A stretch of 64,000 nucleotides of DNA, from contig CM069608.1 in NCBI GenBank assembly GCA_035771175.1, forward strand, positions 27,038,519 through 27,102,518, read 5' to 3'. The notes under the pieces are model-generated. The model ran no database searches. It worked only from the letters and a program-made list of their open reading frames with translations, and had not been told where the DNA came from. The stretch is from Paratinospora sagittata. Lineage: Eukaryota; Streptophyta; Magnoliopsida; Ranunculales; Menispermaceae. The translations under genes were made by a program, and so were the position numbers. This document shows positions 25,640-37,939 of the stretch, one piece after another (the stretch's first letter is position 1; each line of letters starts with the position of its first letter).

Positions 25640-26980
25640 AAAATAGTAGATGGTAAAGAAGTCCCTAAAGATATAGACGAGTGGAGTGTGAAAGGAAAGA
25701 AGAAAGCTCTCCTAAATGACTAAGTTGTAAACAAGGGAACTCTACAAGTCAAGAAGGCCAAACTCCAAATGCTTGTAGAGAAATATGAGACCTATGGGAT
25801 GCTGGAAACTGAGACTGTTGTGGAAGCAATAGCAAGATACACCAAGAACATAAATGAGATGAAAACATTAGGAAAGACCTATGACCAAGAGGAGACCGTT
25901 AGGAAATTTCTGAGAGGGTTACTTACGATATGGGAATTCAAAGCCACAACTATAGAGGAAGCCAAAAATTTGGCTGAATACGCCTTCGATGAACTTTGTG
26001 GATCACTAATGGTTCATAAAATGAAACTTAAACAAAAACAATCCCTACCTACAGTGGAAAAGAAAAAAAAAAGAAGGGCCTAACACTTAATGTTGAAACT
26101 GACTCATACGAGTCAAGTGAAAATGAGTCCACCAATGATGAAGTAGCCATGTTATCCAGAAAACTAAACCGCCTCATAAAGCGGAAAGGAATGGCTAGCT
26201 CAAAGTTTCACAAAGGAAAGAAGTTTGGTGCCAAACCTAGTGAGTTAATATGTTTTGGGTGCAATAAACCTGAACATATCAAGAGTGAATGTCCTAACAA
26301 AAGGAGACATAGCTTCAACACAAAGAGAAAGGACAAAAAGGTGCTCAAAGCCACTTGGGGTGACTCAAGCTCAAGTAAGGAGGATTCTGAATTCAAAGGA
26401 GAAAAAGTGGTGATTTGTCTCATGGCAAACACAGAGGTAAAATGCGAACCCCAAACTGATTATGATGATCTTTTTTATTCCAATGATGTTGATTTTACAA
26501 AATTTTGTTTTGAAAAGGAAGTAAAAAATAACACTAAACTGAAAAAGAAGTTGGTGCAAGCCCTTGAAGAGATTGAATCTCTACAAGGAATTATAGAGAC
26601 CATGACCTTAGAAAAGGAGAAGTTGACTAAGGACAATGAGACACTAAAACAGTGTGTCAATGCATGTCCAACACGGTGAAGAAGTTCACAAAAGGACAAA
26701 AAATGTTTGACATGATGCTAAGCAGACAAAGATGTGTCTTTGACAAAGCCGGTCTAGGATACACTAAGGGTCAAAACAGAAAAGTTACACCAACTTGATA
26801 ACCAAAAGACCAACATGCTATCACTGTAATAGGCAAGGTCATACCATATTTAGATGCCCATATAAGAGAAATAAGAAAGGTAGACTTGCATGGGTAGAAA
26901 AGACAGTTTTGAATGAAGTTAACTTTGAAGGACCTAAAACAACTTGGGTACCAAAGTCAAAAATATTCTATGTGGTGTAA
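25640..26980 (+). pseudogene. Copia gag, C-terminal part with two zinc knuckles
   Basis: Continues gag after the solo LTR. An in-frame stop lies near 25720 and a frameshift near an A-run at about 26065. Open pieces are 25769-26083, 26149-26679 and 26795-26980. Two CCHC knuckles are visible: CFGCNKPEHIKSEC (about 26250-26292) and CYHCNRQGHTIFRC (about 26816-26857). A charged, coiled-coil-like stretch lies between them. Gag forms the particle and binds RNA; this copy cannot make it whole. Confidence 0.78.
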
Positions 26981-27002
26981 GTTGAGTATAAAGGGTAATG
27001 TT

Positions 27003-28318
27003 GGTACCTCGATAGTGGTTGCTCAAGATACATGAGTGGAGACAAATCAGTGTTCTTAAGCATCCAAAGTAAGTCGAGAGGAAATGTTACATTTGGAGAC
27101 AACGACAAAGGCAAAATAATCAGCGTTGGCATTGTTGGTAATGATTCCTTTAACATTCACGATGTATTATATGTTAAGGGCCTTAAGCATAATCTCTTGA
27201 GCATAAGTCAATTATGTGACAAGGGGTATGATGTTAGTTTTGAAGCAAATAGATGCATAGTCAAGCATGAAAATGGTTTAATTGCATTCATAGCACATAG
27301 ACATAAAAATGTATATTTTATTATGCTTGTTGATATTAGTGATCGAAATATAACTTGTTTGAGTGTTGTTGTGAATGATGATGTATGGTTTTGGCATAGA
27401 AGACTAGCACATGTTAGTATGGATAACATATCTAGACTTTCCAAAAATGAGCTTACAAAAGACATTCCCAAAGGAGTGTACTTAAAAGATAAGGTGTGTG
27501 AATCTTGTCAACTTGGCAAGCATACCAAATCGTCTTTCAAGAGTAAAAATATTATGTCTACTAGTAGAACTCTTGAAATGATACATATGGACTTATTTGG
27601 ACCAACATGAACACAAAGCTTAAGTGGAAAATCATATGTGTTTATGATTGTTGATGATTACTCTCGTTATACATGGATATTCTTTCTTGCTCATAAATAT
27701 GAAGTGTGTGATATAATTATGAAATACTGCTATAGAGTAGACAATGAGAAAGGATACAAAATCACGATCATTAGAAGTGATAGAGGCGGAGAATTTGTAA
27801 ACAAAATTCTTGAGGATTTTTGTAATCAATAAGGATACACTCATCGTTTATCAGCCCCAAGAACTCCTCAACAAAATGAGGTAGTTGAAAGGAAGAATAA
27901 AACATTTCAAGAGATGTGTAGAACTATGCTTTGTGAATACAACATAGCTACACACTTTTGGGCTGAAGCAATTAGTACTGCATGTTATGTAATGAATCGA
28001 ACTCTAATTAGAAAAAGCATGAAGAAGACGATATATGAAATATGGAAAGATAGAGTGCCCAATATTAGACACTTTAAAGTGTTTGGATGCAAATGTTACA
28101 TCTTGAACACTAAGGAAGATTTAGATAAGTTTGATCCAAAATCTGACATAGGCATTTTTCTAGGATATTCATCTCATAACAAGGCTTATAGAGTGTACAA
28201 CAAGTCATCTAAGGTAGTAGAGGAGTCAATCCATGTAAAGTTTGATGAACTTGATCCAAGGCTAAGAATATGTGAAAAACTGAACTTGGATAATGATGAT
28301 GATGATATGATCCACTAG
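27003..28318 (+). pseudogene. Copia protease and integrase region
   Basis: The protease shows WYLDSGCSRYMSGD (about 27005-27046), in the copia position. The integrase zinc domain has HRRLAH and CESCQLGKH (about 27395-27520). The catalytic core shows MDLFGPT (27590), IRSDRGGEF (27770) and QQNEVVERKN (27872), giving the D, D and E residues. The later FGCKCYILN and DIGIFLGYS motifs are also present. Stops at 27608, 27830 and 28316 break the frame. Confidence 0.8.
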
Positions 28319-29568
28319 AACACTGTGAACCTAGAGGAAAACAACCAAGAAGCACTAGTTCTTAAGAATTTCAGATTATTTATAGATCATCCCAAAGATC
28401 AAATTTTAGGTGATCCATCTAAGGGAGTGTCCACTAGAGCTGCATTGAATAAAGATCAAGGACACGTAGCCTTTGTATCCCAAATAGAACCCTCTAAGGT
28501 TGAAGATGCTATAAATGATGAAAACTGGACCCTTGCCACGCAAGAAGAGTTGGGACACTTTGTTAGAAACAATGTATGGAAATTAGTACCTAAACCATCT
28601 CACCAATCAGCTATAGGAACTAAATGGGTCTTTAGAAATAAAAAGGATGAAAAAGGAGTGATTGTGAGAAATAAGGTAAGATTAGTTGCCCAAGGATATA
28701 ATCAAGAAGAAGGAACTGATTTTGAAGAAGCCTTTGCACCTTTAGCAAGACTAGAAGCAATTAGAATGTTACTAGCTTATGCTTGCTATAAAATTTTTTC
28801 ACTATATCAAATGGATGTAAAAAGTGTCTTTTTAAATGGGTACGTCAATGAAGAAGTATATGTGGAACAATCTCTAGGTTTTGAAGACATTCAAAACCCA
28901 GAACATGAGTTTTGGCTAAACAAGGCGTTATATGGTTTAAAACAAGCTATACAAGGACGTTTGAAAAACTACCAAAAACGTCCTCGAAGCCCTCTTAGGA
29001 TGTTTTTTCAATTAGGACGTCGAATTCAAGAACGTTTTCAGCAGTCCTTGTATAGTGATTTTCTTATAGTGAAGCTCCTAGATCTTGGTACGATAGATTA
29101 AGCACATTCCTTCTTCAGCACAAATTTCTTAAGGGTAAATTAGACCCAACGTTGTTCATTAAGCACAAAGATAATAATATGTTGCATGTGCAAATATATG
29201 TTAATGATATTATTTTTGGTGCCTCAAAGAATCATCTTTGCAAAGAATTTTCTAAACTTATGCAAGATGAATTTGAGATGAGTATGATGGGTGAACTTAC
29301 ATACTTTCTAGGCCTACAAATCAAGCAATTACCAAAGGGTACATTCTTGAGCCAAAGCAAGTATGCTAAGGAGATGATAAAGAAATTCAAGTTTGAAAAC
29401 TTAAAAACAATTGAAACCCCATGCAACTCAACTGTAAAAATGGACAAAGATGAAAAGGAAAAACCTATAGACACTAAGCTTTATAGAAGCATGATTGGTA
29501 GCTTGTTGTACTTAACAGCAAGTAGACCAGACATCATGTTCAGTGTTTGTCTATGCGCAAGATTTTAG
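28319..29568 (+). pseudogene. Copia reverse transcriptase
   Basis: RT words in order: [14 protein letters not shown] (about 28616), [20 protein letters not shown] (28683), [13 protein letters not shown] (28802) and ALYGLKQA (28924). The chain is cut by a 123-bp insertion and resumes with PRSWYDRL. The polymerase box reads YVND instead of YVDD (about 29200), losing one catalytic aspartate. LTYFLGLQIKQ and SLLYLTASRPD follow. It is inactive for several independent reasons. Confidence 0.8.
28949..29071. mobile_element. 123-bp insertion in RT with AAGCT duplication
   Basis: AAGCT flanks both sides (28944-28948, 29072-29076). Inside, CTATACAAGGA near the left end is the inverse of TCCTTGTATAG near the right, and the right end reads TTCTTATAGTG as in CACTA-type MITEs. 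Deleting it restores the RT frame at LKQA/PRSW. The 5-bp duplication does not fit CACTA (3 bp), so the class is open. Confidence 0.6.
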
Positions 29569-29570
29569 TC

Positions 29571-30156
29571 AAGTTCCAGAGAATCACATCTAAAATGTGT
29601 TAAACAAAGTTTTAGATATATTAGTAGGACAACTGATCTTGGAATTTGGTATCCAAAAGGTACTTCCTTTGAGCTTAGGAGTTTTGTAAACTCTGACTAC
29701 GCGGGTAGCCTCATCGATAGGAAAAGTATCTCAAGATTTTGTCACTTTATGGGAAATTCATTAATTTCTTTGTTTAGCTAAAAACAAAATTCAGTGGCAT
29801 TATCCACGGCTGAAGCGGAATATGTTGCGATTGGTAGTTGTTGTGCTCAAATCTTATATATGAAACAACAACTTGAGGATTACGAAATTGACATTAAGTG
29901 TGCGAAAATATTTTGTGATAACACAAGTGCTATAAAGATCTCGAAAAATCCAGTATTGCACTCAAGGACCAAGCACATTGAAATTAGACATCATTTTCTT
30001 AGAGATCATGTGCAAAGAGGATATGTAAAATTGACCCATGTAGGTACAAAAGATCAAATTGTTGATATTCTTACTAATGCATTACCAAAGGATCAATTTA
30101 TACATATTCGTCGGGAATTGGGTATGTTTAGTGAATCGAATGCATCAAATCTTTGA
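29571..30156 (+). pseudogene. Copia RNase H
   Basis: Contains FVNSDYAGSLIDRKSISRF (about 29686), LSTAEAEYVAIGSC (29797), IFCDNTSAIKIS (29911) and HSRTKHIEIRHHFL (29962). It ends with the usual ALPKDQFIHIRRELGM. Upstream stops (29566 and about 29779) break it from RT. The open piece is 29794-30156. Confidence 0.8.
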
Positions 30157-30593
30157 TTCAGAGTATTTGATCATGTTTAGAATGTCTTTTAATCATAAAA
30201 ATGATGAAATTATGAAATAATTATCACTCATGAATCAATAGCAAGCTAAAATAGCTATAGCTCGCTCACAATATTGTCTGGAAACAAGCTATAGCACGCT
30301 ATCATAGTTCTTAACTATCATCCTTAATAGCGCGCTATCAACACTGTTTACACAGTGTGTATATAAGTTGGGCATGAGATCTCTTTCTTCATTTTAATAG
30401 CAAATAACATGCTAACAAGAACCCCAAGCACGCTATCGGTGGTCCCCCAATCCTATTCATGCTCAAATCTTCATCGTTTTTCTTCATTCTTAGCTCAAAT
30501 TGACGCAAAATCACGGTAAAACTCCTTTCCAACTCTTTGATTTCGCTTTGATTCATCGTCAGTTGATTCTCTCTTCAAATCTCGTCACTGTTC
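30157..30593 (+). other. Spacer between pol and extra ORF with palindromic GCGCTATC motifs
   Basis: Non-coding. Holds at least three copies of AATAGC(N)CGCTATC (about 30283, 30329, 30431), also found many times in the 3' LTR. This region would be the promoter or splice region for the downstream ORF in SIRE-type elements (inference). Confidence 0.55.
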
Positions 30594-32347
30594 ATGGCGC
30601 CCAAGAGAAAACTACTTAGAACAACCAATCTCAGGGTTCCATCACCCGAATCGGATCCAGAAAGTCATGTTAAGACACGACACGACCATCCCACACGGCT
30701 TCAATCATCCATACCTCGCGCACCATCCTCAGTCGATCTTTACGAGGAAATTAGTGCACGTTACATCTCTCGCACTGTAACTAACAGTGCTTGGATTGAT
30801 CTTGTTTTCTTCTGACAATGTAAGATTCCTGTCGAAGAGTATTTAGCACCCCAAGGGTGGATTCCATTCATCACCTATAAAAACAAATGGTACCCCACTC
30901 TAATTCGCATCTTGTTCTAGGCAGAGACTTTGAGATCACTCCTGAATTGTTTGCGAGCCATTTTGATATTCCTAATGAGGGTCGGTCGATTGCTACTGAA
31001 GAAAATGGGATAGTTCACTTCCCAAATTATGATTCGCTTGTTGCTCTAAATTTGTTATCTTCAAAACATTATGATGCGGTCCCCAAAACACTCAAGAATT
31101 CGAACCTCAATTTCATTCCCCACATCCTCCACAACATAATCACTCGGCTCTTTCAGCCTAGAGAGGGAAGTAGGACCAATGTGAGTGTTTTTGATCTATT
31201 TTTGACATGGTGTCTGCACACGAAGACACGTGTCAATCTCCCCTATGCTATTATGGACTACATGGACTCCATCAAGAATACAAAAGGGAATCTTCCATTT
31301 GCGATGCACCTTACCCGCTTCTTTGAGTGTACTGATATCAATTTGAAAAATGAGCAAGATGTTAAGCAGTTGCATCACAATAATTGCATCGGATCTTCGA
31401 CACTCAAGCACATGGATTAGTGGTATTATAAGCCAAAGAGAAGATGGATGCATAGAGATAAGTTACATCCAGACACCGAGCCTAAATCTTTCTCCTCGAC
31501 CAAGGATGGTGATCCTCCACCTCTTGACTCAGAGGCCACTATTTCGGATGGTCGTGCACCGACTATTCCTGAGCTCCCCGGCTCCCATGATCAGGAGGTT
31601 ACATCAGCTCCTCCTGCTGACATTGTTGGACCGAGTGTTGCGGTTTCTCCCTCTCCTATTCCTAATGTTGTTAGACCCAGTTCTCACATTCCATCCTCTC
31701 CTCATCGAGGATATTCTCCGATGGGTGATCATTTCTCACCTCCACCTGTTGAGGTCCCAGCTTCATCCCATGTCGAGGCTCCCACTACTCCTCCTCTGAT
31801 GCCTCAGTCTTTAGAGCCCTCCCCTGATATTGCCTCTATTTTACAGATTGTTCGGGAGATGCAGACGAGTCAGGCGACGATGTTCTCGATGATAACATCG
31901 ACCTTGGCCACCATGTAGACCAGGATGGATGCTTAGGAGCGGATACTGACAGCCCTTCAAGATTGAGAGGCTCCTAGATCATCTGCCACAGAGGCCGCAT
32001 CTAGCACGATTCCTCCATGGTTCGTCAACCTAGAGAAGACCATATGCGGCGCAATTGGTCAGTTTGTAGAGAGCACCATGTCATTTGATTCTCGGCTGTA
32101 GACTATGGCTGCCTTGCTCTCCCACACTACGAGATCCATGAACATTACCCCGCATCAGGTTCACATTGGAGTTGACTATTTCCAGAGGTTGGAGGCCATT
32201 CTAGCATCTCGTCCGCGACTACCTCCAGCTCACACTGCGCTTGCCAATCTTCCTGGACATCTACTCCGCCACATCTTCGACCCGGTCAGGCCCTTCGACC
32301 TATCGATCTCCGGGATGATCATCACGCCGATCGACTTAGACTCTTGA
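30594..32347 (+). pseudogene. Extra 3' ORF of the SIRE-like element (plant transposon protein-like)
   Basis: Three frame pieces: 30594-30815 (starts MAPKRKLLR), 30887-31420, and 31448-31918 plus 32105-32347. The middle piece (GRDFEITPELFASHFDIPN, LFDLFLTWCLHTKTRVNLPY) resembles the putative plant transposon protein domain found next to copia and gypsy pol genes. The next piece is proline/serine-rich. In SIRE elements an ORF here has been called envelope-like, but I see no signal peptide or fusion-type segment. A frameshift and stops make it a pseudogene. Confidence 0.6.
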
Positions 32348-32532
32348 AGAGATTCTTCGGGATCTAGTCGACGATCAGGCAGCTCAGGGTTACCCCCCTC
32401 TGTAGTAGAGTGTCCCCTCTTTTGTGATTTCAAAAAGGGGGAGAAGATAAAGATATTGTGAGGACATTGTGAATAGGAGTGACATAGATAAAGGGAGAGG
32501 CATATGTATTTTTGATAAGGGGAGAGATGCAT
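32348..32532 (+). other. Internal tail of the SIRE-like element with G-rich tract
   Basis: Includes AAAAAGGGGGAGAAG at 32432-32446, a polypurine tract typical of SIRE elements upstream of the true PPT. The sequence continues after the solo LTR at 35180. Confidence 0.55.
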
Positions 32533-35179
32533 TGTAACGACCCACACTCACACTTGACGTTGTGATAACGTGTATTGCTCGACTCTACATGCTTGTGTAA
32601 ACAATTGACGTGTATTTTGTATGCTTGTAAAGAAAATTATTAATATTATTATTATTATTAGTGGCTTATGGGAATGCCACAAACAAATTAAATTATTTAA
32701 TGCATTAATTATTTTCAACCCCTTTTCAACCTTAGATTTTGATCTAATATTATGGGTCCAACACATAAATTAAATTTATTGGGTTGGTTGCATAATTTGG
32801 TGAAATTAATGTATACAAATCTTATTTGAATATTGGGTAGTTGAGATAGGGTGTTATTTAGGTAACTTGTGCATCAGAGCATGAAAAACTAGTCATAACA
32901 AATCTCATTTATCCCATCTCCCTCTCTTCCCATGCACGTTCTTAAGAGAAAATTTGAAGAAAGCCAAAAAAAGGAAGAAAGAGATGGAGCTAGGGATTTG
33001 AAGGTTTTGCTCCAAGGTAATGATTCTTCCATTGTTCTTCTAAGATAACGTTTTTAATCTTGTTTCTTTTTAGCTTTCAAATGGTGTAAAACACACCATG
33101 AATTTCGGATTTGGAAGAAACCAAATTGGGGTTTTGATGTTTTAAGGTTGGAAATGGGAACCCTTGACCCTAAATCATGCCCAAAGGGTATTTTTCAAGC
33201 ATTTGACCTTGGTTTTGAGTAAGTTTGAGGTTAGGGTTTCAATGGAAACCCACAAAACCAAGATGCATATGTATAAATTGGGTTTCTAGGATGTTTTTAT
33301 GCATGTTGGGAACATTTGCCCCAATTTTTATTTGAAAATTTCATGTGTTCCCATAGAAATAACCTAAGCCCTAGAAGTAGATCTAGAATCTTCCAAATAA
33401 CATGCATGTCAACTATGTTGAATATGTTGGCACATTTGTATGATACATAATGTTAAATTGAGTTTTCATGGAGTAGATTACATGGATTAGTTCATTTGGC
33501 CCTAAGTCTCATTGTAGAGATTTTACCCAAATTGGGGCTTTTGGTTCAATTGGTTTGAACTATATAAATTGCGGAGGATTATGTGAAATTGGACATGAAT
33601 TGGGTTGATTCATGTCATATTTGGTCTATATTGGCCATGTTATGGGTTAGGCCTATTTGTTGGCTTGACCCATGATAAAGCATAATTAATGTTATGGCTT
33701 GAATGTTGATAATTATAGTAAATTGAATGAGTTATGATCAAATTATTGTGGATTGGGTTGATTGGCCTATATTTTGTCCTAAGCCTAGATATTACAAAAA
33801 TCATGCAATTGGGCATGGTTGGATTGAATTAATATACATGAACATGAAATTGGACATGATGGATGCCTATGGGTTGGACGTTAATAATTTGGGTTGAATC
33901 ATGAATTATTGATTTGTTTATGCCCATTTGGGAATTGTGGGGCTATGTAGTATTCCTACATAGGCTATGATGGTGATTGATGAATTAGCCTAAGTTAGAT
34001 ATGTTCGGACTTAAGTTAGGAATTTCAAAATATTGGAAATATTATGGAATTTATGCAATTGGACATATATGGCTTGAATTTGATCAATGTGGTGTGGATT
34101 TGATTCATTTCAAGAACATTAGATTGGATTGGCCAAATTGGGTGTTTTTTGGTTGGCTAATTGACTTATGGTTGGTTGTGAGTATTTCTCACCTTATTTC
34201 TTCATTTATAGCATTGTATTTATATGAAATTGCATTGTGTTTTGAGAACATGTACATGGAATTTATGCATTGGTATTGCCACGGGTATTTTGGATTAAAT
34301 ACCTTGGTGAAAATTATCTTTCTACTTACTTGTTCTTCGGGGAAATGTTCTCCAGTGTTACTTGGATTAGTACATTGTGGGTATGGTCTTTCTGTTATTG
34401 AAGAATGGAAGGATATGAGAATTAAGAGGACTAGTGTTGGGTAATGCGCTGGTCTGAACCTATTGGCCAATGGGGGAAGTAAAGGCACGTGTTATTCTGA
34501 CATGTCTTCTTGATAAAGTGTCTGCATACTTGATTCTTGTGAACGTGATGCATAAATCACATGTTTAGTTGGAACCATGTGTATTATGATTTTCTTGATG
34601 TATTTAGTTAATAAATGCGATTTTTCAATGGCATACATGTTTTATATAAATGCACATGTAGAGATTTTTGTGAAAAATATTCATTGAGCTAGTTGAGCTC
34701 ACCTCATTTTCCCGTACTTTTCTCAGGTTCAGATCCAAAAGGAAAAGGTAAGGCTTGACGTGCGAGTGGCCTTCCTCTTCTAATTTTTTGGATGTAGGTT
34801 TTGTTTATGATTTTGGGGGACTTGGGTCTAATTTTCAATTGTTTTGTTCTTTCGAAATTGTATATAACTATCACAGGTACATATGTATATAAAACAAAGA
34901 TATGTTAAACAGTTGATTGATGGACTATTATTTGAGTTCCATTTAGTGTTGAGGATTTTTGAACCTTATGATATGTATTTTGGTTAGATGTCATCATATA
35001 TTTGGATGATGATGTAATATTTATTTTGGTTCAATTATCTTGATTATATACAAGTTGTGTATTGAGTTTATTAGGTACTTTTCGCGTAAAGGTTTATCAG
35101 TGCCTTAGGTTTTATTATGTTATGGTATTATCTGGGGTACTGTGCCGGTCGTGACGTCATCCGGAGAGGGGTCCCAACA
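32533..35179 (+). mobile_element. Solo LTR with TGCAT target duplication
   Basis: Starts TGTAACGACCC and ends GGGGTCCCAACA. TGCAT lies at 32528-32532 and 35180-35184. It belongs to the same broad group as family B (shared GTGCCGGTCGTGACGTCA near the end) but is diverged. It holds a donor-like AAG|GTAATG at 33017, GAGCTAGTTGAGCTCAC at about 34685, acceptor CTCAG ending 34726, and TGACGTCA at 35152-35159. Confidence 0.85.
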
Positions 35180-35430
35180 TGCATGCTCTAAATGTATATT
35201 TTGTTGATTGTACCATATATCTATGATGATGCTCTGCCATGTATTTTTGATATATATGAGATCATGGATACCTTGTTACATGTTATGAATGTGTTTGCTT
35301 GTGTTGACTTGTTGTGAGCATTCACTTTTTTAAAACAAAATGCTGCCAATTTTTTTTCAAAAATCATATATATTAGGATTGCTTCCTAAGGCCAATATCA
35401 AGTGTTTGAAATCATCATAACGGGGGAGAT
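35180..35430 (+). other. Internal tail and polypurine tract of the SIRE-like element
   Basis: Non-coding sequence ending in AACGGGGGAGAT (35419-35430), the PPT directly before the 3' LTR. Confidence 0.65.
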
Positions 35431-37063
35431 TGTAGGACCAATGCTCCTCACGTCGATACCTCGATATTTTGATGATTACAAACCACATGATATCACTTGC
35501 ATTGTTTCTCTTAGTGTTATAGCAAATTCATTAAGAACACATGAAATAGTAGTTGTCAAAGAGACTACCATGATCAAGCTCAAAGAATGGCGACAAATTT
35601 CATATGTAATGCATTAGTTTGATCTTAGGCGTGTAGGGTAACCTCTCGATCAATCTCAGCACTAAAACTCTCTAATTTGCAAAGTTTTCAAAATCACTTC
35701 GATTTCGTATTTGATTTTGACAAAATGTTTTTTGAAAGGTTTTAATCATAATTTCAATGAGTTTTGAATGATTTAAAAGTGTTTAATCTTATATAAAAAA
35801 GTTTTGATTTAATGGAATGGTTCTTGAATGTTAAAAGATTGATTTTTTCAAAACCAGGAACTAATAGTGTGCTATAGAACCTATAGCCCGCTATCCAGCC
35901 AATTGCCAAATTTTTTAGAAGGCAATAGCACGCTATCATGTTGATTGCCAAAATTATGATTTTCTGAAAAATAAGCAATAGCTCGCTATCATTGATGATA
36001 ACACGTTGTCATGTCGATTGCCAAAATTTTGATTTTTTGGAAAATAGGCAATAGCGTGCTATCATGTCGATTGTCAAAATTCTATTTTTTTGGAAAATAT
36101 GCAATAACGCGCTATCAATGAGTTCTGAAAATCAGGAACTCTCGGTTTTCAACATATTGAGCATCAATAGTCTGCTATAGGCCATGATAACGCGCTATCA
36201 CTGCCTAAGATAGAAATCTAACATTTATGGCAAAAAAAACGTGGGCACTTCCACTTGCTCGATTTTTACATTCCTTGCACAGTTTTGCAGGTTATCTTAA
36301 CTGAGATATTCTCCACTAACACTTAGATAATTCTCATTGTCTTGCACGCCCATAACTACATTAGATTAAACAATGTTTTGAATTCAAATCAATTCATACT
36401 CTCTTGTTCTTCAACCTACAACTGCTCCTTTTATGAAAGATACTTTTCTGATTTTGAAACCAAGTACACACGATTTTTACAAGTTAGACTGAGCTTTCCA
36501 AAGAGTGTTTCAAGAAAAGAAAGTTGTAATTCTTGCATTGCACAAACAAGTTTCGAATTGAATCAAAATTACAAATTATTTTGAAGATAACCTTATTGTT
36601 CAACAAGTTCTTCATTCTATCCTTTTTGTGCTGAGATTTTCAAAGGCTATCCATTGTTTTAAATTGTATGTATTTGAAGTGTTCTTGGTAAGAGAACATC
36701 TTCAAAAACTATATTTGTATTTCAACAAGTATTGTAAGTAACTGAGGTCACAAGTGAGAAAAAGTTGAGTGATTAGGCTCTTGTAAAGGTTGACTTACAC
36801 CTGTCAAGTAAGTGTTGTAACCGGTTTGATCCTTACCCTCGAAGTAGGATTCATTAGTGAGAGGTCTGAGAAAATCTTGATCGGGGAGATCAAGTCGTGG
36901 ACGTAGGTCGTTCGCACCGAACCACGTTAAATCATGTGTGCTTCAATTTCTCCCATTGCACTATACTTGTTTTCTTTTCAATTTATTTTTGAAAGGTTAA
37001 AAACTTGCGACTCGTCCAATTCACCCCCCCGCCCCCCTCTTGGACGTTTAATCTAGGCCAAAA
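35431..37063 (+). repeat. 3' LTR of the SIRE-like element
   Basis: Begins TGTAGGACCAATGCTCCTC after the PPT. Its last 55 bases match the 5' LTR remnant at 23193-23247. The end reads GGCCAAAA instead of the GGTCAACA of the 5' copy. The last part can pair with the DNA just outside it (GTCCAATTCACCC at 37016 with GGGTGAATTGGAC at 37068). Confidence 0.65.
35865..36205. repeat. Array of palindromic AATAGC(N)CGCTATCA motifs
   Basis: About nine copies inside the 3' LTR (for example 35925, 35978, 36050, 36103, 36188), several followed by TGTCGATTGCCAAAATT. The core ATAGCGCGCTAT is a perfect palindrome in some copies. Confidence 0.75.
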
Positions 37064-37086
37064 GGAGGGTGAATTGGACTTAGCCC

Positions 37087-37416
37087 AGTCTAATCAAATT
37101 CAAACATAGGTTTGCTGACTTAGCCCTCAATAGAGCACGTGGAAGAACATATTCATGTAGCTAATCTCATGTAATTAGAAAAATACTTAGCTGAGTTGAG
37201 TTTAAATTCAAGTATAGAGTTGAATGTCTTTGGTCACAACATGCTTAGCAATCTGTTGAAAAAAATACTTGGAAAATGATTTTTGGCTGGTGGATCAATA
37301 ATCTCTTTATGGAAACTATTGGATAAAAAGCTCGAAATCAACTTTTTTCCAAAATTCATGTCAAGTTTTCTGTTACTCTAAAATTCAGCTCAAGTCTTGA
37401 AATAACCCAAAAAAAA
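37087..37416 (+). repeat. 320-bp direct repeat, copy 2
   Basis: Matches 22868-23190 with scattered changes and ends in an A-run of 16. It starts about 24 bases after the 3' LTR end of the SIRE-like element. Confidence 0.75.
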
Positions 37417-37939
37417 AAAAAAAAGAGACTAAAAACAGTATATGTATATTGTGTGTGAAAAAAAAAAAAACCCTAGAAACAATGTGTGTAAAGTTTCTTA
37501 AATTAAGTCTTATGTTCATTAACATTACAAAAGAAATCTTTTAATATGTTATTACCAAACTACCCTTAAATATATTTTTTATATAAATTTATTTGATAGT
37601 TTTATATTGAAAAAGTAGTGACTAATTTAAAATTTTATAATAAAAGTAGCATACTATAACTTAAGATGTTTAGGCTTTATAAATAGTGTGTGTACATTTA
37701 TATATATATACATTAAGCATTAATCCTTACAGTCAATTAATTTGGTACAAAATTTAATTAAACTTAGTTTTTTATTTTTAAAATTAACCTTCATTGAGTA
37801 AGTGTTTTTTCTTTTTTTTTGTTTGTTGGACAAATTAGAAAGAATAATTATATTGAAAAGAGGAACCAATTAAACAAATTGGACTAACTCACAACCAGAA
37901 GAAATAAACTTTTAGAGGACCTAAATGGCCAGCTAGCTA

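Larger units (their letters stand above)
23193..37063 (+). mobile_element. SIRE/Maximus-like Ty1-copia element, broken and nested
   Basis: Order: 5' LTR remnant (only about 55 bases, 23193-23247), PBS, gag, protease, integrase, RT, RNase H, an extra downstream ORF, a G-rich AAAAAGGGGGAGAAG tract at 32432, PPT, and 3' LTR (35431-37063). The integrase-before-RT order is copia-type. The long gag with two zinc knuckles, the extra ORF and the AAAAGGGGGAG tract are SIRE-type. Two solo LTRs (23481-25639, 32533-35179) and a 123-bp insertion (28949-29071) interrupt it. Many stops and shifts make it inactive. Confidence 0.82.

Noticed and set aside
30594..32347. True envelope gene in the SIRE-like element
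   Set aside because: No signal peptide, transmembrane or fusion-like segment was seen; the middle part looks like the plant transposon protein domain.
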